DNA from: Planctomycetales bacterium
GTDB lineage: Bacteria > 4484-113
NCBI GenBank assembly: GCA_030606285.1
Contig: JAUWGS010000007.1
Coordinates: 41,314-105,313, forward strand
Reading direction: 5' to 3'
DNA: 64,000 bases
Position 1 is the first letter of the stretch. Every line of letters begins with the position of its first letter. Under the pieces are notes generated by a model. The model made no database searches, had not been told where the DNA came from, and saw only the letters and a list, made by a program, of their open reading frames with translations. Made by a program: the position numbers and the translations under genes. Below, in pieces: positions 35,829 to 44,806 of this stretch.

Positions 35829-37514
35829 CTAGCCGCTGCGGTAACGCCCCCAGACCTTCTCCGCTGCAGAAACCATCTCGCCTTCGGTTGCGCCTGCGCG
35901 GACGCAGTCGAGGATGCGTTCACAGATCAGCTTTCCCTTCTCGCATGCGCGTGTCAGTGCGTCGAACGCGCGCTGCCTTGACTGCTCGGTGAAGTTACCT
36001 CCCATACCGCTGCGGCGTGCGAGGAATCCTTCCAATCTCTCGCGCTGCGCGGTCACGACCGCCTCATCGTGTGCGATCGGCGGCACGCGGTGCTCTTCGC
36101 TGGCGTACTTGTTCAGCCCCACAATTCGGCGTTCGCCCCGCTCCACTTGCTTCTGCCATTCGTAGGCTTTCTGGTGGATCTCGCTCTGCGGATATCCTTT
36201 CTCGATCGCCCGCTGCATTCCACCCATCTCGTCAATCCGCGCGATGTACTCTTTGGCCTCGGCTTCAATCCTATCGGTTAGCTGCTCTATGTAGTAGCTG
36301 CCGCCCAGAGGGTCAACGGTGTCAGCCACGCCTGACTCCTCAGCGAGAATCTGTTGCGTTCTCAGCGCGATAGTAACGCTTTCCTCGGTTGGCAGGTTCA
36401 GAGCTTCGTCATAGCTGTTGGTGTGGAGTGACTGCGTGCCGCCGAGAACCGCTGCGAGGGCCTGCATTGCAACACGCACAACGTTGTTCAGTGGCTGCTG
36501 CGCCGTGAGCATGCTTCCCGCGGTCTGCGTATGGAAACGCAGAAGCATGCTCCGCGGGTTTTGGGCGCGGAAGCGTTCCTTCACTATTCTGGCCCATAGC
36601 CGGCGTGCTGCGCGGAACTTGGCGACTTCTTCCAGCAGGTTGCTGTGAGCGTTGAAGAAGAACGAGAGCCGGGACGCAAAGCGGTCAATATCCAGTCCCG
36701 AGCGCACCGCCTGTGTGCAGTATTCGATTGCGTTGGCGAGAGTGAATGCGACCTCCTGCACCGCGGTGCAGCCGGCCTCGCGGATATGGTAGCCGGAGAC
36801 GCTAATCATATTCCATCGCGGCAGGTTCTCGCTGCAGAACCGGAAGGTGTCCACGGTCAGCGCCAGGCTCGGCTCAGGTGGGAAGATGTAAGTTCCCCGC
36901 GCGATGTACTCCTTAAGAATGTCGTTCTGGATTGTGCCCCCGATACGTTGCCAGTCGACTCCCTGCTCCTCCGCCACGACAAGATAAAAAGCCAGGAGCA
37001 TCGCCGCCGGCGCGTTGATGGTCATTGAAGTAGTGACTTCCCCCAGCGGGATGCCGAGGAAGAGCGTCCGCATATCCTCAATAGTATCTACGGGAACTCC
37101 CACTCTGCCGACTTCTCCTTCTGCAAGCGGGTGGCTGCTGTCGTATCCCATCTGTGTTGGAAGGTCGAAGGCGACAGAAAGGCCGGTCTGGCCGGATTCG
37201 AGCAGGTAGTGGTAGCGCTGATTGGTCTCCTCCGCGGTGCGGAAGCCGGCATACTGGCGCATTGTCCAGAGCCGTCCCCGGTACATTGTCGGCGTGATCC
37301 CGCGCGTAAAAGGATACTCGCCGGGCAGGCCGAGATGCCCGGCGTATTCCTTCGCACCTTCCCCGGACAGGCTGCGGTCGCCAGGGACTGCGACGCGCTC
37401 GAATTCATAATCGCCGGTTGAGACGAACTCCTCAGCGCGTTCCGGCGCACGGTCCAGAAAAGGACCGAGAGTTGCAGATTTCCAGCGTTTTAGCTGCTCG
37501 TTTACGCTTTCCAT
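35829..37514 (-). CDS. Methylmalonyl-CoA mutase, large (substrate-binding) subunit
   Basis: This 561-residue protein is the catalytic TIM-barrel chain of a B12-dependent acyl-CoA mutase without the cobalamin-binding domain, as in two-protein mutases. The residues that fix methylmalonyl-CoA specificity in the Propionibacterium enzyme are kept: Tyr89 (WTMRQYAGF) and Arg207 ([14 protein letters not shown]). The position of Tyr75 is Thr (GITPTMY). [10 protein letters not shown] and [15 protein letters not shown] segments ([16 protein letters not shown]) follow. The small B12-binding subunit and epimerase are not in the window. GAGGAG lies six bases before ATG 37514; a TATAAT at 37560-37565 gives a leader of about 40 bases. 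It should isomerise methylmalonyl-CoA and succinyl-CoA. Confidence 0.92.
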   Translation of the reverse strand: MESVNEQLKRWKSATLGPFLDRAPERAEEFVSTGDYEFERVAVPGDRSLSGEGAKEYAGHLGLPGEYPFTRGITPTMYRGRLWTMRQYAGFRTAEETNQRYHYLLESGQTGLSVAFDLPTQMGYDSSHPLAEGEVGRVGVPVDTIEDMRTLFLGIPLGEVTTSMTINAPAAMLLAFYLVVAEEQGVDWQRIGGTIQNDILKEYIARGTYIFPPEPSLALTVDTFRFCSENLPRWNMISVSGYHIREAGCTAVQEVAFTLANAIEYCTQAVRSGLDIDRFASRLSFFFNAHSNLLEEVAKFRAARRLWARIVKERFRAQNPRSMLLRFHTQTAGSMLTAQQPLNNVVRVAMQALAAVLGGTQSLHTNSYDEALNLPTEESVTIALRTQQILAEESGVADTVDPLGGSYYIEQLTDRIEAEAKEYIARIDEMGGMQRAIEKGYPQSEIHQKAYEWQKQVERGERRIVGLNKYASEEHRVPPIAHDEAVVTAQRERLEGFLARRSGMGGNFTEQSRQRAFDALTRACEKGKLICERILDCVRAGATEGEMVSAAEKVWGRYRSG

Positions 37515-37559
37515 GGTCGCTCCTCGTTCGGGAACAAAAACCCCCTCACCAAGTCTGAC

Positions 37560-37587
37560 ATTATAACCGCATTGGCTATGGTAGAAT
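37560..37587. promoter_or_regulatory. Divergent promoter pair
   Basis: Minus strand: TATAAT at 37565-37560 for the mutase gene. Plus strand: TAGAAT at 37582-37587, +1 near 37594, for the TTG-start gene at 37604. The two -10 elements are only 16 bases apart, so they probably exclude each other. Confidence 0.5.
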
Positions 37588-37603
37588 CTACCGGGAAGTT
37601 GTT

Positions 37604-37939
37604 TTGAGGCAAAGACGCATCAATCGCAGTAACGTACGGTTCAGCTTCGACGTGCAGGAGGACTTTGAGTTTCTCCCGCAGGTGCCGGAGCAGTTCTTCG
37701 TGCGCGCGATGTGCTCCGAAGTGCCGCTGTACCTGACAGACCAGTTCCTATCCGAGATCAGCCAGATCGGGCCTGATGAGCTGGTGGATAAGATTATCAA
37801 CGACCTGCACAAGGATTCGAGTGAGACTGACCCCACGCTGCGCTGGTTCTATCTGATGATGGATTTCCAGGATGATTTCCCCCGGCTGATGCAGTTGCTT
37901 GCCTCCCGCGATAAGGGCGGGCAGGAGTCCCAGGAGTAG
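37604..37939 (+). CDS. Hypothetical acidic protein
   Basis: This 111-residue protein appears to start at TTG 37604; there is no ATG or GTG earlier in frame after the predicted +1, and a weak GGGAAG lies upstream. After a basic start ([14 protein letters not shown]) it is acidic and helical ([20 protein letters not shown], then [17 protein letters not shown]). No domain is recognised. It is divergent from the mutase gene and convergent with the NifU-like gene. Confidence 0.5.
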   Translation: MRQRRINRSNVRFSFDVQEDFEFLPQVPEQFFVRAMCSEVPLYLTDQFLSEISQIGPDELVDKIINDLHKDSSETDPTLRWFYLMMDFQDDFPRLMQLLASRDKGGQESQE

Positions 37940-37986
37940 CCGCCGCGTCCGCGCCGGCGATACTCAAGCACGTGCCGCCCGCCGAG

Positions 37987-38640
37987 CTAGTCTGCCTGGA
38001 GTTTGTATTCCCTGAGCATCCGTCTTAGCACCTGCTCGGCGTCAGGTTTGCATTCGCCGCAGCCTGTTGAGATCTTCGTGCGAGCCTGGAGCTCCTCGAA
38101 AGTGCGCACGTTGTGCTCTACAACAGCGTCTTCGATATCGTCTTCTGTTACTTCAAGGCAATGGCAGACGGTGCGGCCCCGTTCAGGCGGGATGCGTTCC
38201 TCCTGGCCCGTCTTGCTCAGATAATCTCGGAGAGCGGCACGAAGCGCCTTATCGCCGAGGACCGAGCAGTGGATCTTTTTCTCCGGCAGTCCGCCCAGTC
38301 GGCTGAGAATATCCTGTGGCCGGATTTTGAACGCATCCTCAACCGTTATCCCGTCGGCCTCCATGACTATCTCCGAGAGCATTGAAGTAGAAGCGATGGC
38401 GCTGGCGCAACCGAACGTCTTCCAGCGGAAGTCCACTATGCGGTCGGTTTCCGGGTCAACGCGGACGAACACTTTCATCATGTCCCCGCATACCGGGCTT
38501 CCCACGACTCCGATGCCGTTGGCGCTTTCGGCAACTTCGGTTTCATCCCCGAACAGGACGTTGCGCGGGTTGGTGAAGTGGTCTTTCACAACGTCGGTGT
38601 ACAACCACCGCGTAAAGGCGTCTGTTTCGTTTTGCTTCAT
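37987..38640 (-). CDS. NifU-like iron-sulfur scaffold (IscU + BFD-like domains)
   Basis: This 217-residue protein has an IscU/NifU N-terminal domain (residues about 10-140) with the three scaffold cysteines in GSPVCGDMM, TFGCASAIAS and KIHCSVLGDKAL, then a BFD-like 2Fe-2S domain (CHCLEVTEDDIEDAV and STGCGECKPDAEQVL). The C-terminal Nfu domain of full NifU is absent. It assembles clusters and passes them to apoproteins; complex I and the ferredoxin nearby are plausible clients. No IscS/NifS gene adjoins. AAAGG precedes ATG 38640. Confidence 0.92.
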   Translation of the reverse strand: MKQNETDAFTRWLYTDVVKDHFTNPRNVLFGDETEVAESANGIGVVGSPVCGDMMKVFVRVDPETDRIVDFRWKTFGCASAIASTSMLSEIVMEADGITVEDAFKIRPQDILSRLGGLPEKKIHCSVLGDKALRAALRDYLSKTGQEERIPPERGRTVCHCLEVTEDDIEDAVVEHNVRTFEELQARTKISTGCGECKPDAEQVLRRMLREYKLQAD

Positions 38641-38779
38641 CGATCTGCCTTTATGGTCGGATGCATCAGACGGATGCCACAGTCTATGTTACACCGAAAT
38701 TCTGGTAGTTAATGCAAGAAAGCGAGGCCGGAGATGAGGCGGTCCTCGCAGCCCCGCTTTCCTTAGAGGCACACCAGTA

Positions 38780-39250
38780 CTACTCCACGCTGTCCGGTGG
38801 ACTGCCCGAAGCAGTGCAGGTAGCGACACCAGTCGCTCCTACGTGTACATCAACAGCATACCAGTCTAAGTTCCCTGTGTCTAGGGTGTACGGCCCGAAA
38901 GTTGCGATTTGCTTCTGAGCCGTTCCCGGGTTCAGGAGTAGCGTAATGGCGCATTCGCGCGGATAGGCGCCTGACCAGGTCTGAAAGAGCACTCACCACG
39001 GAGCCGGCATCGCTAGGTGTGGAGACTGCCGTGAAGGTATCACCGCCGAGTGTCGCCGTCAGCGTGACGATGAACGAACCCGCCGTCATGTAAGTGTGCA
39101 CGGGGTACTGTTCATCGCTAGCTTCACCGTCGCCGAATTCCCATTGGTAGCTGACGCCTGTCAGGTCGTTGTCTGTCCAGGTATGGAAGCCGCTTAAACC
39201 GATCAGAAAATACCGCCTGGTTCAGAGTGATTGAGGCCGCAGCCGGGCAT
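38780..39250 (-). pseudogene. Decayed PKD-domain secreted protein
   Basis: On the minus strand, pieces of a secreted beta protein lie in three frames. From about 39250 one frame has PAAASITLNQAVFS; a second has HTWTDNDLTGVSYQWEFGDG followed by HTYMTAGSFIVTLTAT, a typical PKD domain; a third has LFQTWSGAYPRECAITLLL and ends at a stop at 38780. The shifts fall near 39200 and near 38985. No start or signal peptide is found, and the 5' end meets the wzz-like promoter. It is a remnant. The remaining 38641-38779 holds nothing else. Confidence 0.6.
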
Positions 39251-39259
39251 TGGGAGTTC

Positions 39260-39288
39260 TTGACTATCCTTTGTGCAGCGTGTAATGT
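39260..39288 (+). promoter_or_regulatory. Promoter of the polysaccharide gene pair
   Basis: TTGACT (39260-39265), 17-base spacer and TAATGT (39283-39288) predict +1 near 39295 and a 16-base leader with GGGGGT before ATG 39311. Confidence 0.5.
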
Positions 39289-39310
39289 ATCCGTGCCTTT
39301 CGGGGGTACA

Positions 39311-41407
39311 ATGGGTAGTGATCGCTTCTCCCTCCTGGACGAAAACCTGCGCGAGTTCGGCATAATCCTACGCCGGAATCTGGGATTCCTCATTGGATTC
39401 GCCGTTGTGGCGGCGATTATCGTTGTGCTGATCACTGCAGCCCTACCGCGTCACTGGCGACTGGCGGCCACGATACAGGTGAGAGGCGGGCAGGCTTCCT
39501 CCATCTTCGCGATGATTGGCAGTATCAGCGGCTTTCAGCTGCCGTCGCCGGCCACCGAAACAGAGATGCAGCTTCTGCGGACTCGCATGCTGCGTGAAGA
39601 GGCTATTGCTGCATGCGCTATGCAGATTGAGACGCACAACCGTGCGTGGGATACGGTGCACGGGCGGCTTCTGCGATTTTTCCGCGACAAGCTGCCGCTG
39701 GTCCCGGATGTTTCCCCGGAGTATCTCCTGCTGAACCAGGCGGAAATCGGGGCCGCCTGGGCAGGTAAGAAGCTTGTAGCGCGTGTGAATGGGAGCGGAG
39801 GTCTGCAGATCTCTGTGCCCGGCAGCGGGGACCAGACCGTGCCCGTTGGCGGCCGTTTCGATGTCGAAGGACTCGCGTTCACTCTAGAAAAGGTTCATGC
39901 TCCGCCGGGCCGCAAGTTCAATCTCGTTGTCCGGTCGAAGAGCGAGACGCTACGAATCATTGCCAACCGCTCCAGTGTCTACGAACTCGGGGCAGGATCT
40001 GGCGTTCTCGCGGTGGTGCTTTTCTGGCCGGACCCGTATCGGGGTTCGGTGTATGTCAATTCCCTGGTCAAGGCGTACTACGAGAGCAACTTAGAGTACA
40101 GCCGGACACTGGGCGAGTACCGCCTGGATTATCTTGATGATGAGATTGATAGGGTGAGGAACGCGCTGCTTGCATCCGAGAAGGAGCTTACGGAATACAA
40201 GCAGCGAGAGTCGACGGTTGTGCTCACCGAAGAGAGCAAAGCCCTTATCCAGAATTTTGCCGCCCGCAAGCTGGAACAGGAGCAGGTCGCGATGGACTTG
40301 GATGACTGCAATGCCCTGCTCGTGCGGCTGGAAAAGGGGCAGACAGAGGACTTCATCATATACAGTAGCTCTCTTGGACGAGACCTAGTGCAGACAGATC
40401 TCGTGCAGCAGCTTGCTAATCTGGCTTCCGAGCGCGTGGGACTTCTGGAGGAAATGACCGAAGTGCACCCCGAAGTAGTGAAGAACACGGCGCTCATCGA
40501 GAAGGTTAAGTCCTCGATTCTGGATAATCTGCGCAACCGGAAGAAAACGCTGGAGACCAGGCGCGCATCTGCGAGCAAGCTGCTTGCGGAATACGAGGGA
40601 CAGATGGCCGCGATACCGCAGAAAGAACAGGATCTGATGGTGCTCGCGCGCGATCGGCAGGTCAACGAGAGCTTTTACTACTTCCTGGTCAACAAGCGTG
40701 AGGAAACAGCGGTTCTGGTGGAGTCGCAGACCACGAGTGTGCGCCCGCTGGACGAAGCGATACCTCCAGATTTCCCAGCCCGTCCCTCTATTAAGGTTAA
40801 CGGAGTGCTGGCTCTCATTTTCGGATTTTTCTTTGCCCTGGCATACGTATCGTTGCGCGTGTACCGAAGCGGGCGCGTTCGCGGATTGCGGCACGCTCTC
40901 GCGCTGGGGGCGGGTGGACATATCGCATTGATCCCTCGTGACCGGAAGGCCCGAGGAGCCGCCATAGATGGACTGGCAGCCGAAGTGCTACGAGTGGTGC
41001 CGGCGGGCGGCAGCGCCGCCTGCGTGGATCTCACTGACGGCATAGGCGCGAAGCTTGCCGGTGAGCTGGTAGACCGACTGAAAGCGGCAGGCGCCGAAGC
41101 TCGTCTCGTGACTCCGTCGCAGGACAGAGTGCTCACCGGTGAAGACGCAACCCCGCCGGATGAAAGGGCGGTCCTGCTTCTCGGCGACCTCGTAGCCCAC
41201 CCGCTGCAAATTGCGGCAGCGAACGGCGCTGCGCTGCGCATCGTCTTTGCCGCTGCCGCGCAAACGACCACGCGAGAGCTCCGGGCTAACGCTGCCATAC
41301 TTGCAGGGATGGGAGATGCGTCCTTTGCGCTTGTTACTGGCGACCTGGAGACTGAGGACGCGTATACTGCGATGACCCTCGACAAGGGGGTACGGATAAG
41401 TGATTAA
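39311..41407 (+). CDS. Wzz/GumC-like chain-length protein with degenerate kinase-like domain
   Basis: This 698-residue inner-membrane protein follows the polysaccharide co-polymerase plan: an N-terminal span (IGFAVVAAIIVVLITAAL), a long periplasmic part with coiled coil (residues about 270-450, ESNLEYSRTLGEYRLDYLDD), and a second span (NGVLALIFGFFFALAYVSL). The following 170-residue cytoplasmic domain has the shape of a BY-kinase (Rossmann-like strands such as AACVDLTDGIGAKLAGEL) but no Walker A lysine and no Tyr-rich tail, so it is probably inactive. ATG 39311 is chosen over 39227 because a promoter lies between them. It overlaps the Wza-like gene by eight bases. Confidence 0.82.
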   Translation: MGSDRFSLLDENLREFGIILRRNLGFLIGFAVVAAIIVVLITAALPRHWRLAATIQVRGGQASSIFAMIGSISGFQLPSPATETEMQLLRTRMLREEAIAACAMQIETHNRAWDTVHGRLLRFFRDKLPLVPDVSPEYLLLNQAEIGAAWAGKKLVARVNGSGGLQISVPGSGDQTVPVGGRFDVEGLAFTLEKVHAPPGRKFNLVVRSKSETLRIIANRSSVYELGAGSGVLAVVLFWPDPYRGSVYVNSLVKAYYESNLEYSRTLGEYRLDYLDDEIDRVRNALLASEKELTEYKQRESTVVLTEESKALIQNFAARKLEQEQVAMDLDDCNALLVRLEKGQTEDFIIYSSSLGRDLVQTDLVQQLANLASERVGLLEEMTEVHPEVVKNTALIEKVKSSILDNLRNRKKTLETRRASASKLLAEYEGQMAAIPQKEQDLMVLARDRQVNESFYYFLVNKREETAVLVESQTTSVRPLDEAIPPDFPARPSIKVNGVLALIFGFFFALAYVSLRVYRSGRVRGLRHALALGAGGHIALIPRDRKARGAAIDGLAAEVLRVVPAGGSAACVDLTDGIGAKLAGELVDRLKAAGAEARLVTPSQDRVLTGEDATPPDERAVLLLGDLVAHPLQIAAANGAALRIVFAAAAQTTTRELRANAAILAGMGDASFALVTGDLETEDAYTAMTLDKGVRISD

Positions 41408-42800
41408 GAGAGTGCTGATTGCACTGCTTGTGGGTTTCGCCTTGGTCGTCGCGCAGAACGGATATACAGGATCCGACGAGGGCGGTGTCGGAGCGGAACA
41501 GGGCGGTGAGACGACTCCTTTATCTGAGATCCCCGGCATTGAGGACTTCTTGCCCGCGTATCCCCTCTCAGTGGGTGATATGCTGACCATAAAGCTTTAT
41601 ACGCCGACTCAGCGTACCGTTCGCGCGACGATCGATGGGAACGGGATGATTGTAGTCCCGCCAGTTGGCAGGATTGCGGTTCTGGGGCTGACGATTGAGG
41701 GAGCTTCCATGCGGCTCGAAGAGGAACTTTCACCCTATTACAGGAGCGTTACAGTCACGGTTGACGTGTACCGGCTCTCCTCAGTCAAAGTGTTCGTGTT
41801 CGGTGCAACAACACATGTTGGCGTGTATGCCTTGCGGGGCGGCACGACGATAGTTGATTTTCTCCAGCAGTTGCAGTTGGCTAGTTGGGGGGAGCACAGG
41901 CGCATCCAGCACTACCGTCTTGCTTCGTTCTTTCTTGGACGCGAAGAGGAGGGCGGTGCGCGGGAGAGCAGCTTCCTTCTGGGGGCAAAGGAGAGCGGTG
42001 CTGAAGAGCCAGCTGTTCTCGATGAAGAGGAGATTGTCCGGTTTGCTGGTGGCGAGAGTGCGATTCTGGAGATCATGGAGTCCGGAAACGCGCAGGTCAC
42101 CCTTATTGATCCGACCGACTTCGTGGCGTTGGGACAGCTGAAGAGCAAGAACTTCCTTCTGCGTGACGGCGATATCGTTTACTTCCCGCGTCCGGAGAAA
42201 ACCGTAAACGTCTACGGCAGCACCCGTCCGGGGGATTACGAGGTTCTGCCGGGCGAAGGACTGCTCAAAGTTCTCTTCCGGGCGGGAGAAGTGATGCCGG
42301 AAAGAGACCTGGCGCACACGGTCATCGAGAGGATGGATGAGAACGGCCAGCTCCTCTTCCAGATAGTGGAGCTGGACAAGTACTACTTCTCCAAGGAAGA
42401 ACCGCGCCTGATCCCGCTCACCAACGGCGACCGCATCAAGATCTTCCCGCGAGACTCCCACGTGACTGTGCTGGGAGCCGTAAACAGCGCCGGGCGATAT
42501 GGCTACAATCCCGGTTCCGGTGTCATGGAGTACATCGCGCTGGCCGGGGGAAACACGCAGAATGCGGATATGGGCGGGATTATGGTTGTGCGCGGTAAAT
42601 GGAGACCGGGCGGTGCGTACGAAGTCGCGGCGTCGTTTACGGTGAACGCACGCGACTATGCTGCGGGACGGCAGACCGAGGTGCCTCCCATCATGCCCGG
42701 AGACGTGATCTACGTACCGGAGCGCGACGTTCTTATGAAGCGAGATATCGCCAGCATCATTACCAGCCTCACCATCAGCGCCCTGGCCTTATTCAAGTAG
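41400..42800 (+). CDS. Wza-like polysaccharide export protein
   Basis: This 466-residue exported protein has a signal peptide (VLIALLVGFALVVAQ) without lipobox Cys. It carries a Poly_export domain (YPLSVGDMLTIKLYTP, then IDGNGMIVVPPVGRI) and several SLBB-type beta-grasp units (VKVFVFGATTHVGVYALRGG, VNVYGSTRPGDYEVLPGEGL, VTVLGAVNSAGRYGYNPGSG). Relatives form the outer-membrane or periplasmic channel for exopolysaccharide. The start is GTG 41400, inside the end of the Wzz-like gene. No glycosyltransferase or Wzy gene is in the window. Confidence 0.85.
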   Translation: MIKRVLIALLVGFALVVAQNGYTGSDEGGVGAEQGGETTPLSEIPGIEDFLPAYPLSVGDMLTIKLYTPTQRTVRATIDGNGMIVVPPVGRIAVLGLTIEGASMRLEEELSPYYRSVTVTVDVYRLSSVKVFVFGATTHVGVYALRGGTTIVDFLQQLQLASWGEHRRIQHYRLASFFLGREEEGGARESSFLLGAKESGAEEPAVLDEEEIVRFAGGESAILEIMESGNAQVTLIDPTDFVALGQLKSKNFLLRDGDIVYFPRPEKTVNVYGSTRPGDYEVLPGEGLLKVLFRAGEVMPERDLAHTVIERMDENGQLLFQIVELDKYYFSKEEPRLIPLTNGDRIKIFPRDSHVTVLGAVNSAGRYGYNPGSGVMEYIALAGGNTQNADMGGIMVVRGKWRPGGAYEVAASFTVNARDYAAGRQTEVPPIMPGDVIYVPERDVLMKRDIASIITSLTISALALFK

Positions 42801-42939
42801 GAAAGCCGGGAACGCGGCGAACTCGCACCGGTGGATACCTTGCCGAAGTCGCTAATTCGCGTTATGCTTTGAGTGAGTTTGCTCGCTAACCCTCCTAACC
42901 TAGGCGAGCGGCGGCCTTGCTCCTGTAGCCGCCGCATAC

Positions 42940-42969
42940 GGGGACCGTTTTTGCGGTCCCCTCTTTATC
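42940..42969 (+). terminator. Intrinsic terminator
   Basis: GGGGACCG (42940-42947), loop TTTTTG and CGGTCCCC (42954-42961), then TCTTTATC. A strong stem with a U-rich tail ends the wzz-wza transcript. Confidence 0.85.
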
Positions 42970-43020
42970 TCTCAGGCCGGGATAATGCTAGAATAGAACG
43001 CGTTCAGGAGGTTTCGTGCA

Positions 43021-43641
43021 ATGAAGCAACGATTTGCTGAAATCGCCTTACTTCTAATGCTGGTTCTGCTGGGCATTTGCCTGCTGGCTGTAGGCGTAGG
43101 CGCTCAGGATGAAGACAGCGAAGAAGAAGCCAAGCCCGCGCCACACTTCGCGCGCATCGGTGTATACGAATTCGACAATATCACCAAACGCAGGAATGCC
43201 GGCAAGGAGTTTTCGCGGATTCTCTGCGACCGCCTGGCCGCGAAGTTCAGCGACGTGGAGTTTGTGTACATCACACCCGAAGATAGCGGGTATCCCGAAG
43301 GGCCGGTGCTACTAAAGCACGCACAGCGCCTGGGTGAGAAGTATGAGGTGCAGGCCATCATCGACGGGACGTTTCTGGGCTACAAGGTGACCGGCGGCAT
43401 CTGGCCGAACCGCGCGACCCCCAGCCCCGAAGTCATCGTGCAGCTCAAGATGAGGGTTGTGGAAACCGGCGAAGGCACAGTCTTCGCGTACTACTCGCAT
43501 ATCCCAAGGAAGCCCAGGGTTTATCCGTCGCGCATCCGCACCGAAAAGAAGCTCTGGAACTACGCCATTCGCGACGTAATCGACGAGGAGGCCAAGCGGA
43601 TGGACGAGGACGGCCTGTTCTTTGAGGAAGAGGAAGACTAG
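43021..43641 (+). CDS. Secreted CsgG/TolB-N-like protein
   Basis: This 206-residue protein has a signal peptide (LLLMLVLLGICLLAVGVGAQ). The mature domain has the order strand-helix-strand-helix seen in CsgG- and FlgO-like proteins: IGVYEFDNITKRRNAGKEF, then RILCDRLAAKF, VEFVYITPED, HAQRLGEKYEVQAIIDGTFL with the alternating strand GYKVTGG. In this fold the sequence runs 'function-name then lookup of presence in the cell envelope'; the exact role is unknown. A C-terminal acidic tail (FFEEEED) ends it. AGGAGG is nine bases before ATG 43021, and TGCTAGAAT lies upstream. Confidence 0.6.
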   Translation: MKQRFAEIALLLMLVLLGICLLAVGVGAQDEDSEEEAKPAPHFARIGVYEFDNITKRRNAGKEFSRILCDRLAAKFSDVEFVYITPEDSGYPEGPVLLKHAQRLGEKYEVQAIIDGTFLGYKVTGGIWPNRATPSPEVIVQLKMRVVETGEGTVFAYYSHIPRKPRVYPSRIRTEKKLWNYAIRDVIDEEAKRMDEDGLFFEEEED

Positions 43642-43649
43642 GTCGTCCG

Positions 43650-44315
43650 ATGGCGCATCCCGGTGTACTTCTCAGCTTTGAAGGCGGGGAGGGCAGTGGC
43701 AAGACCACACAGGCCCGTCGCCTTACCGATCACCTGAAGGGACTCGGTTATGCGGTTACGCTGACTCGCGAGCCGGGTGGCACGCCGCTTGGCGAACGCA
43801 TACGCGAAGTGCTGCTCGGCAGGAATGACGAGCTCAGCCCGCTTGAGGAGTTTTTGCTGTTCTCAACCGCGCGCGCGCAACTAGTGCGCACCGTAATTCG
43901 ACCCGCGCTGGAAGCGTCCCACATTGTCGTTGTGGACCGCTACTACCATTCAAGTTACGCCTACCAGGGCGGCGGCGGGGCGCTTTCAATGGACTACATG
44001 CAGGCTGTGACTGCGGGCATTGTGGGCGACTGCGCGCTGGATCTCGTGTTGCTGCTGGATGTTGAGCCGCACACCGGGCTGTCGCGCTGCTCCTATGCCG
44101 GCGGGAAAGACGGCACGGCGTCCGACCGCTTTGAAGGCAAGGGCGTGGAATTCCACCGCAAAGTGCGTGACGCGTTTATCTCCTGCGCGCAGGCGGAGCC
44201 GGAGCGGTTCGCGGTCATTGACGCTTCGGAGAGCATCGAAGATGTGTTCGCCCGCGTGCGCGATGCAGCGCTCGAAGTGCTGAGAGCCAGGGGATTGCAG
44301 CCTTCCAGCAAGTGA
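43650..44315 (+). CDS. tmk: Thymidylate kinase
   Basis: This 221-residue kinase converts dTMP to dTDP. It has the P-loop FEGGEGSGKTTQARRL, the TREPGGTPLGERIRE segment, the DRYYHSSYAYQGGG motif and a lid region (AGGKDGTASDRFEGKGVEFH). Length and order are typical. It starts eight bases after the CsgG-like gene and is followed by tRNA-Ser. Confidence 0.95.
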   Translation: MAHPGVLLSFEGGEGSGKTTQARRLTDHLKGLGYAVTLTREPGGTPLGERIREVLLGRNDELSPLEEFLLFSTARAQLVRTVIRPALEASHIVVVDRYYHSSYAYQGGGGALSMDYMQAVTAGIVGDCALDLVLLLDVEPHTGLSRCSYAGGKDGTASDRFEGKGVEFHRKVRDAFISCAQAEPERFAVIDASESIEDVFARVRDAALEVLRARGLQPSSK

Positions 44316-44348
44316 GTTGCGACTGACGCCTGCTCCGTGGTGTTTAGG

Positions 44349-44354
44349 TATAAT
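44349..44354 (+). promoter_or_regulatory. -10 element of tRNA-Ser
   Basis: TATAAT ends seven bases before 44361, so transcription is predicted to start at the mature tRNA 5' end. Confidence 0.55.
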
Positions 44355-44360
44355 AGCAGC

Positions 44361-44450
44361 GGAGAGGTGGCCGAGTGGTTGAAGGCGGCAGTCTCGAAAA
44401 CTGTTATGCGGGTTTCCCCCGCATCGGGGGTTCGAATCCCCCCCTCTCCG
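44361..44450 (+). tRNA. tRNA-Ser (anticodon CGA)
   Basis: The acceptor arm GGAGAGG pairs with CCTCTCC (44443-44449), with discriminator G. The anticodon loop CTCGAAA gives CGA, reading UCG. A long variable arm (GCGGGTTTCCCCCGC-type stem) is typical of a class II tRNA, and the T arm has GGTTCGAATCC. CCA is not encoded. The last 17 bases are repeated at 44807-44823. Confidence 0.95.
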
Positions 44451-44488
44451 CACTTCGGCAGGCTCAGTGCAAGTCTATTCTTGGGAAT

Positions 44489-44737
44489 ATGAAAAACTGG
44501 TATCTATATATTCTTCTTTGCGACCAGAAAACTTTCTATACTGGGATTACGAATAATCTTGAGAAGAGATTGCAGTCTCATAGAAATAAGCAATCTCTAT
44601 CTACAAGAAAGTTTTCTGACGTACAGCTGGTTTACTCGGAGAAATTTGGTAACAGATATGAAGCGGCTCAAAGGGAGAAGCAAATTAAAGGATGGAGTCA
44701 CGCAAAGAAGAAAGCTCTGATAACTGGTGAATTGTGA
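44489..44737 (+). CDS. Small GIY-YIG nuclease-like protein, unit 1
   Basis: This 82-residue protein is a bare GIY-YIG domain of the UPF0213/YhbQ type: WYLYILLCDQ (first strand, YIL for GIY), TFYTGITNNLEKRLQSH (YTG for YIG, with the conserved Asn-Asn-Leu and Arg), then VQLVYSEKF, a helix with REKQIKGWSHAKK. The catalytic Arg and Glu positions are plausible (KRL and the E of SEKF/EAAQRE). ATG 44489 is used; the frame is open back through the tRNA, which is not coding. It is AT-rich. No ribosome site is clear (TTGGGAAT). Confidence 0.85.
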   Translation: MKNWYLYILLCDQKTFYTGITNNLEKRLQSHRNKQSLSTRKFSDVQLVYSEKFGNRYEAAQREKQIKGWSHAKKKALITGEL

Positions 44738-44806
44738 ATTTATGTTTGCACTGAGGTTAACGAAATCTGGGTGGGATGAGAAGTTTACCTTGAGCAGGGC
44801 CGAAAG

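Noticed and set aside
44375..44488. Extension of the GIY-YIG gene into tRNA-Ser
   Set aside because: The frame is open by chance through the tRNA; translation of a tRNA gene is not credible and the domain begins at 44489.
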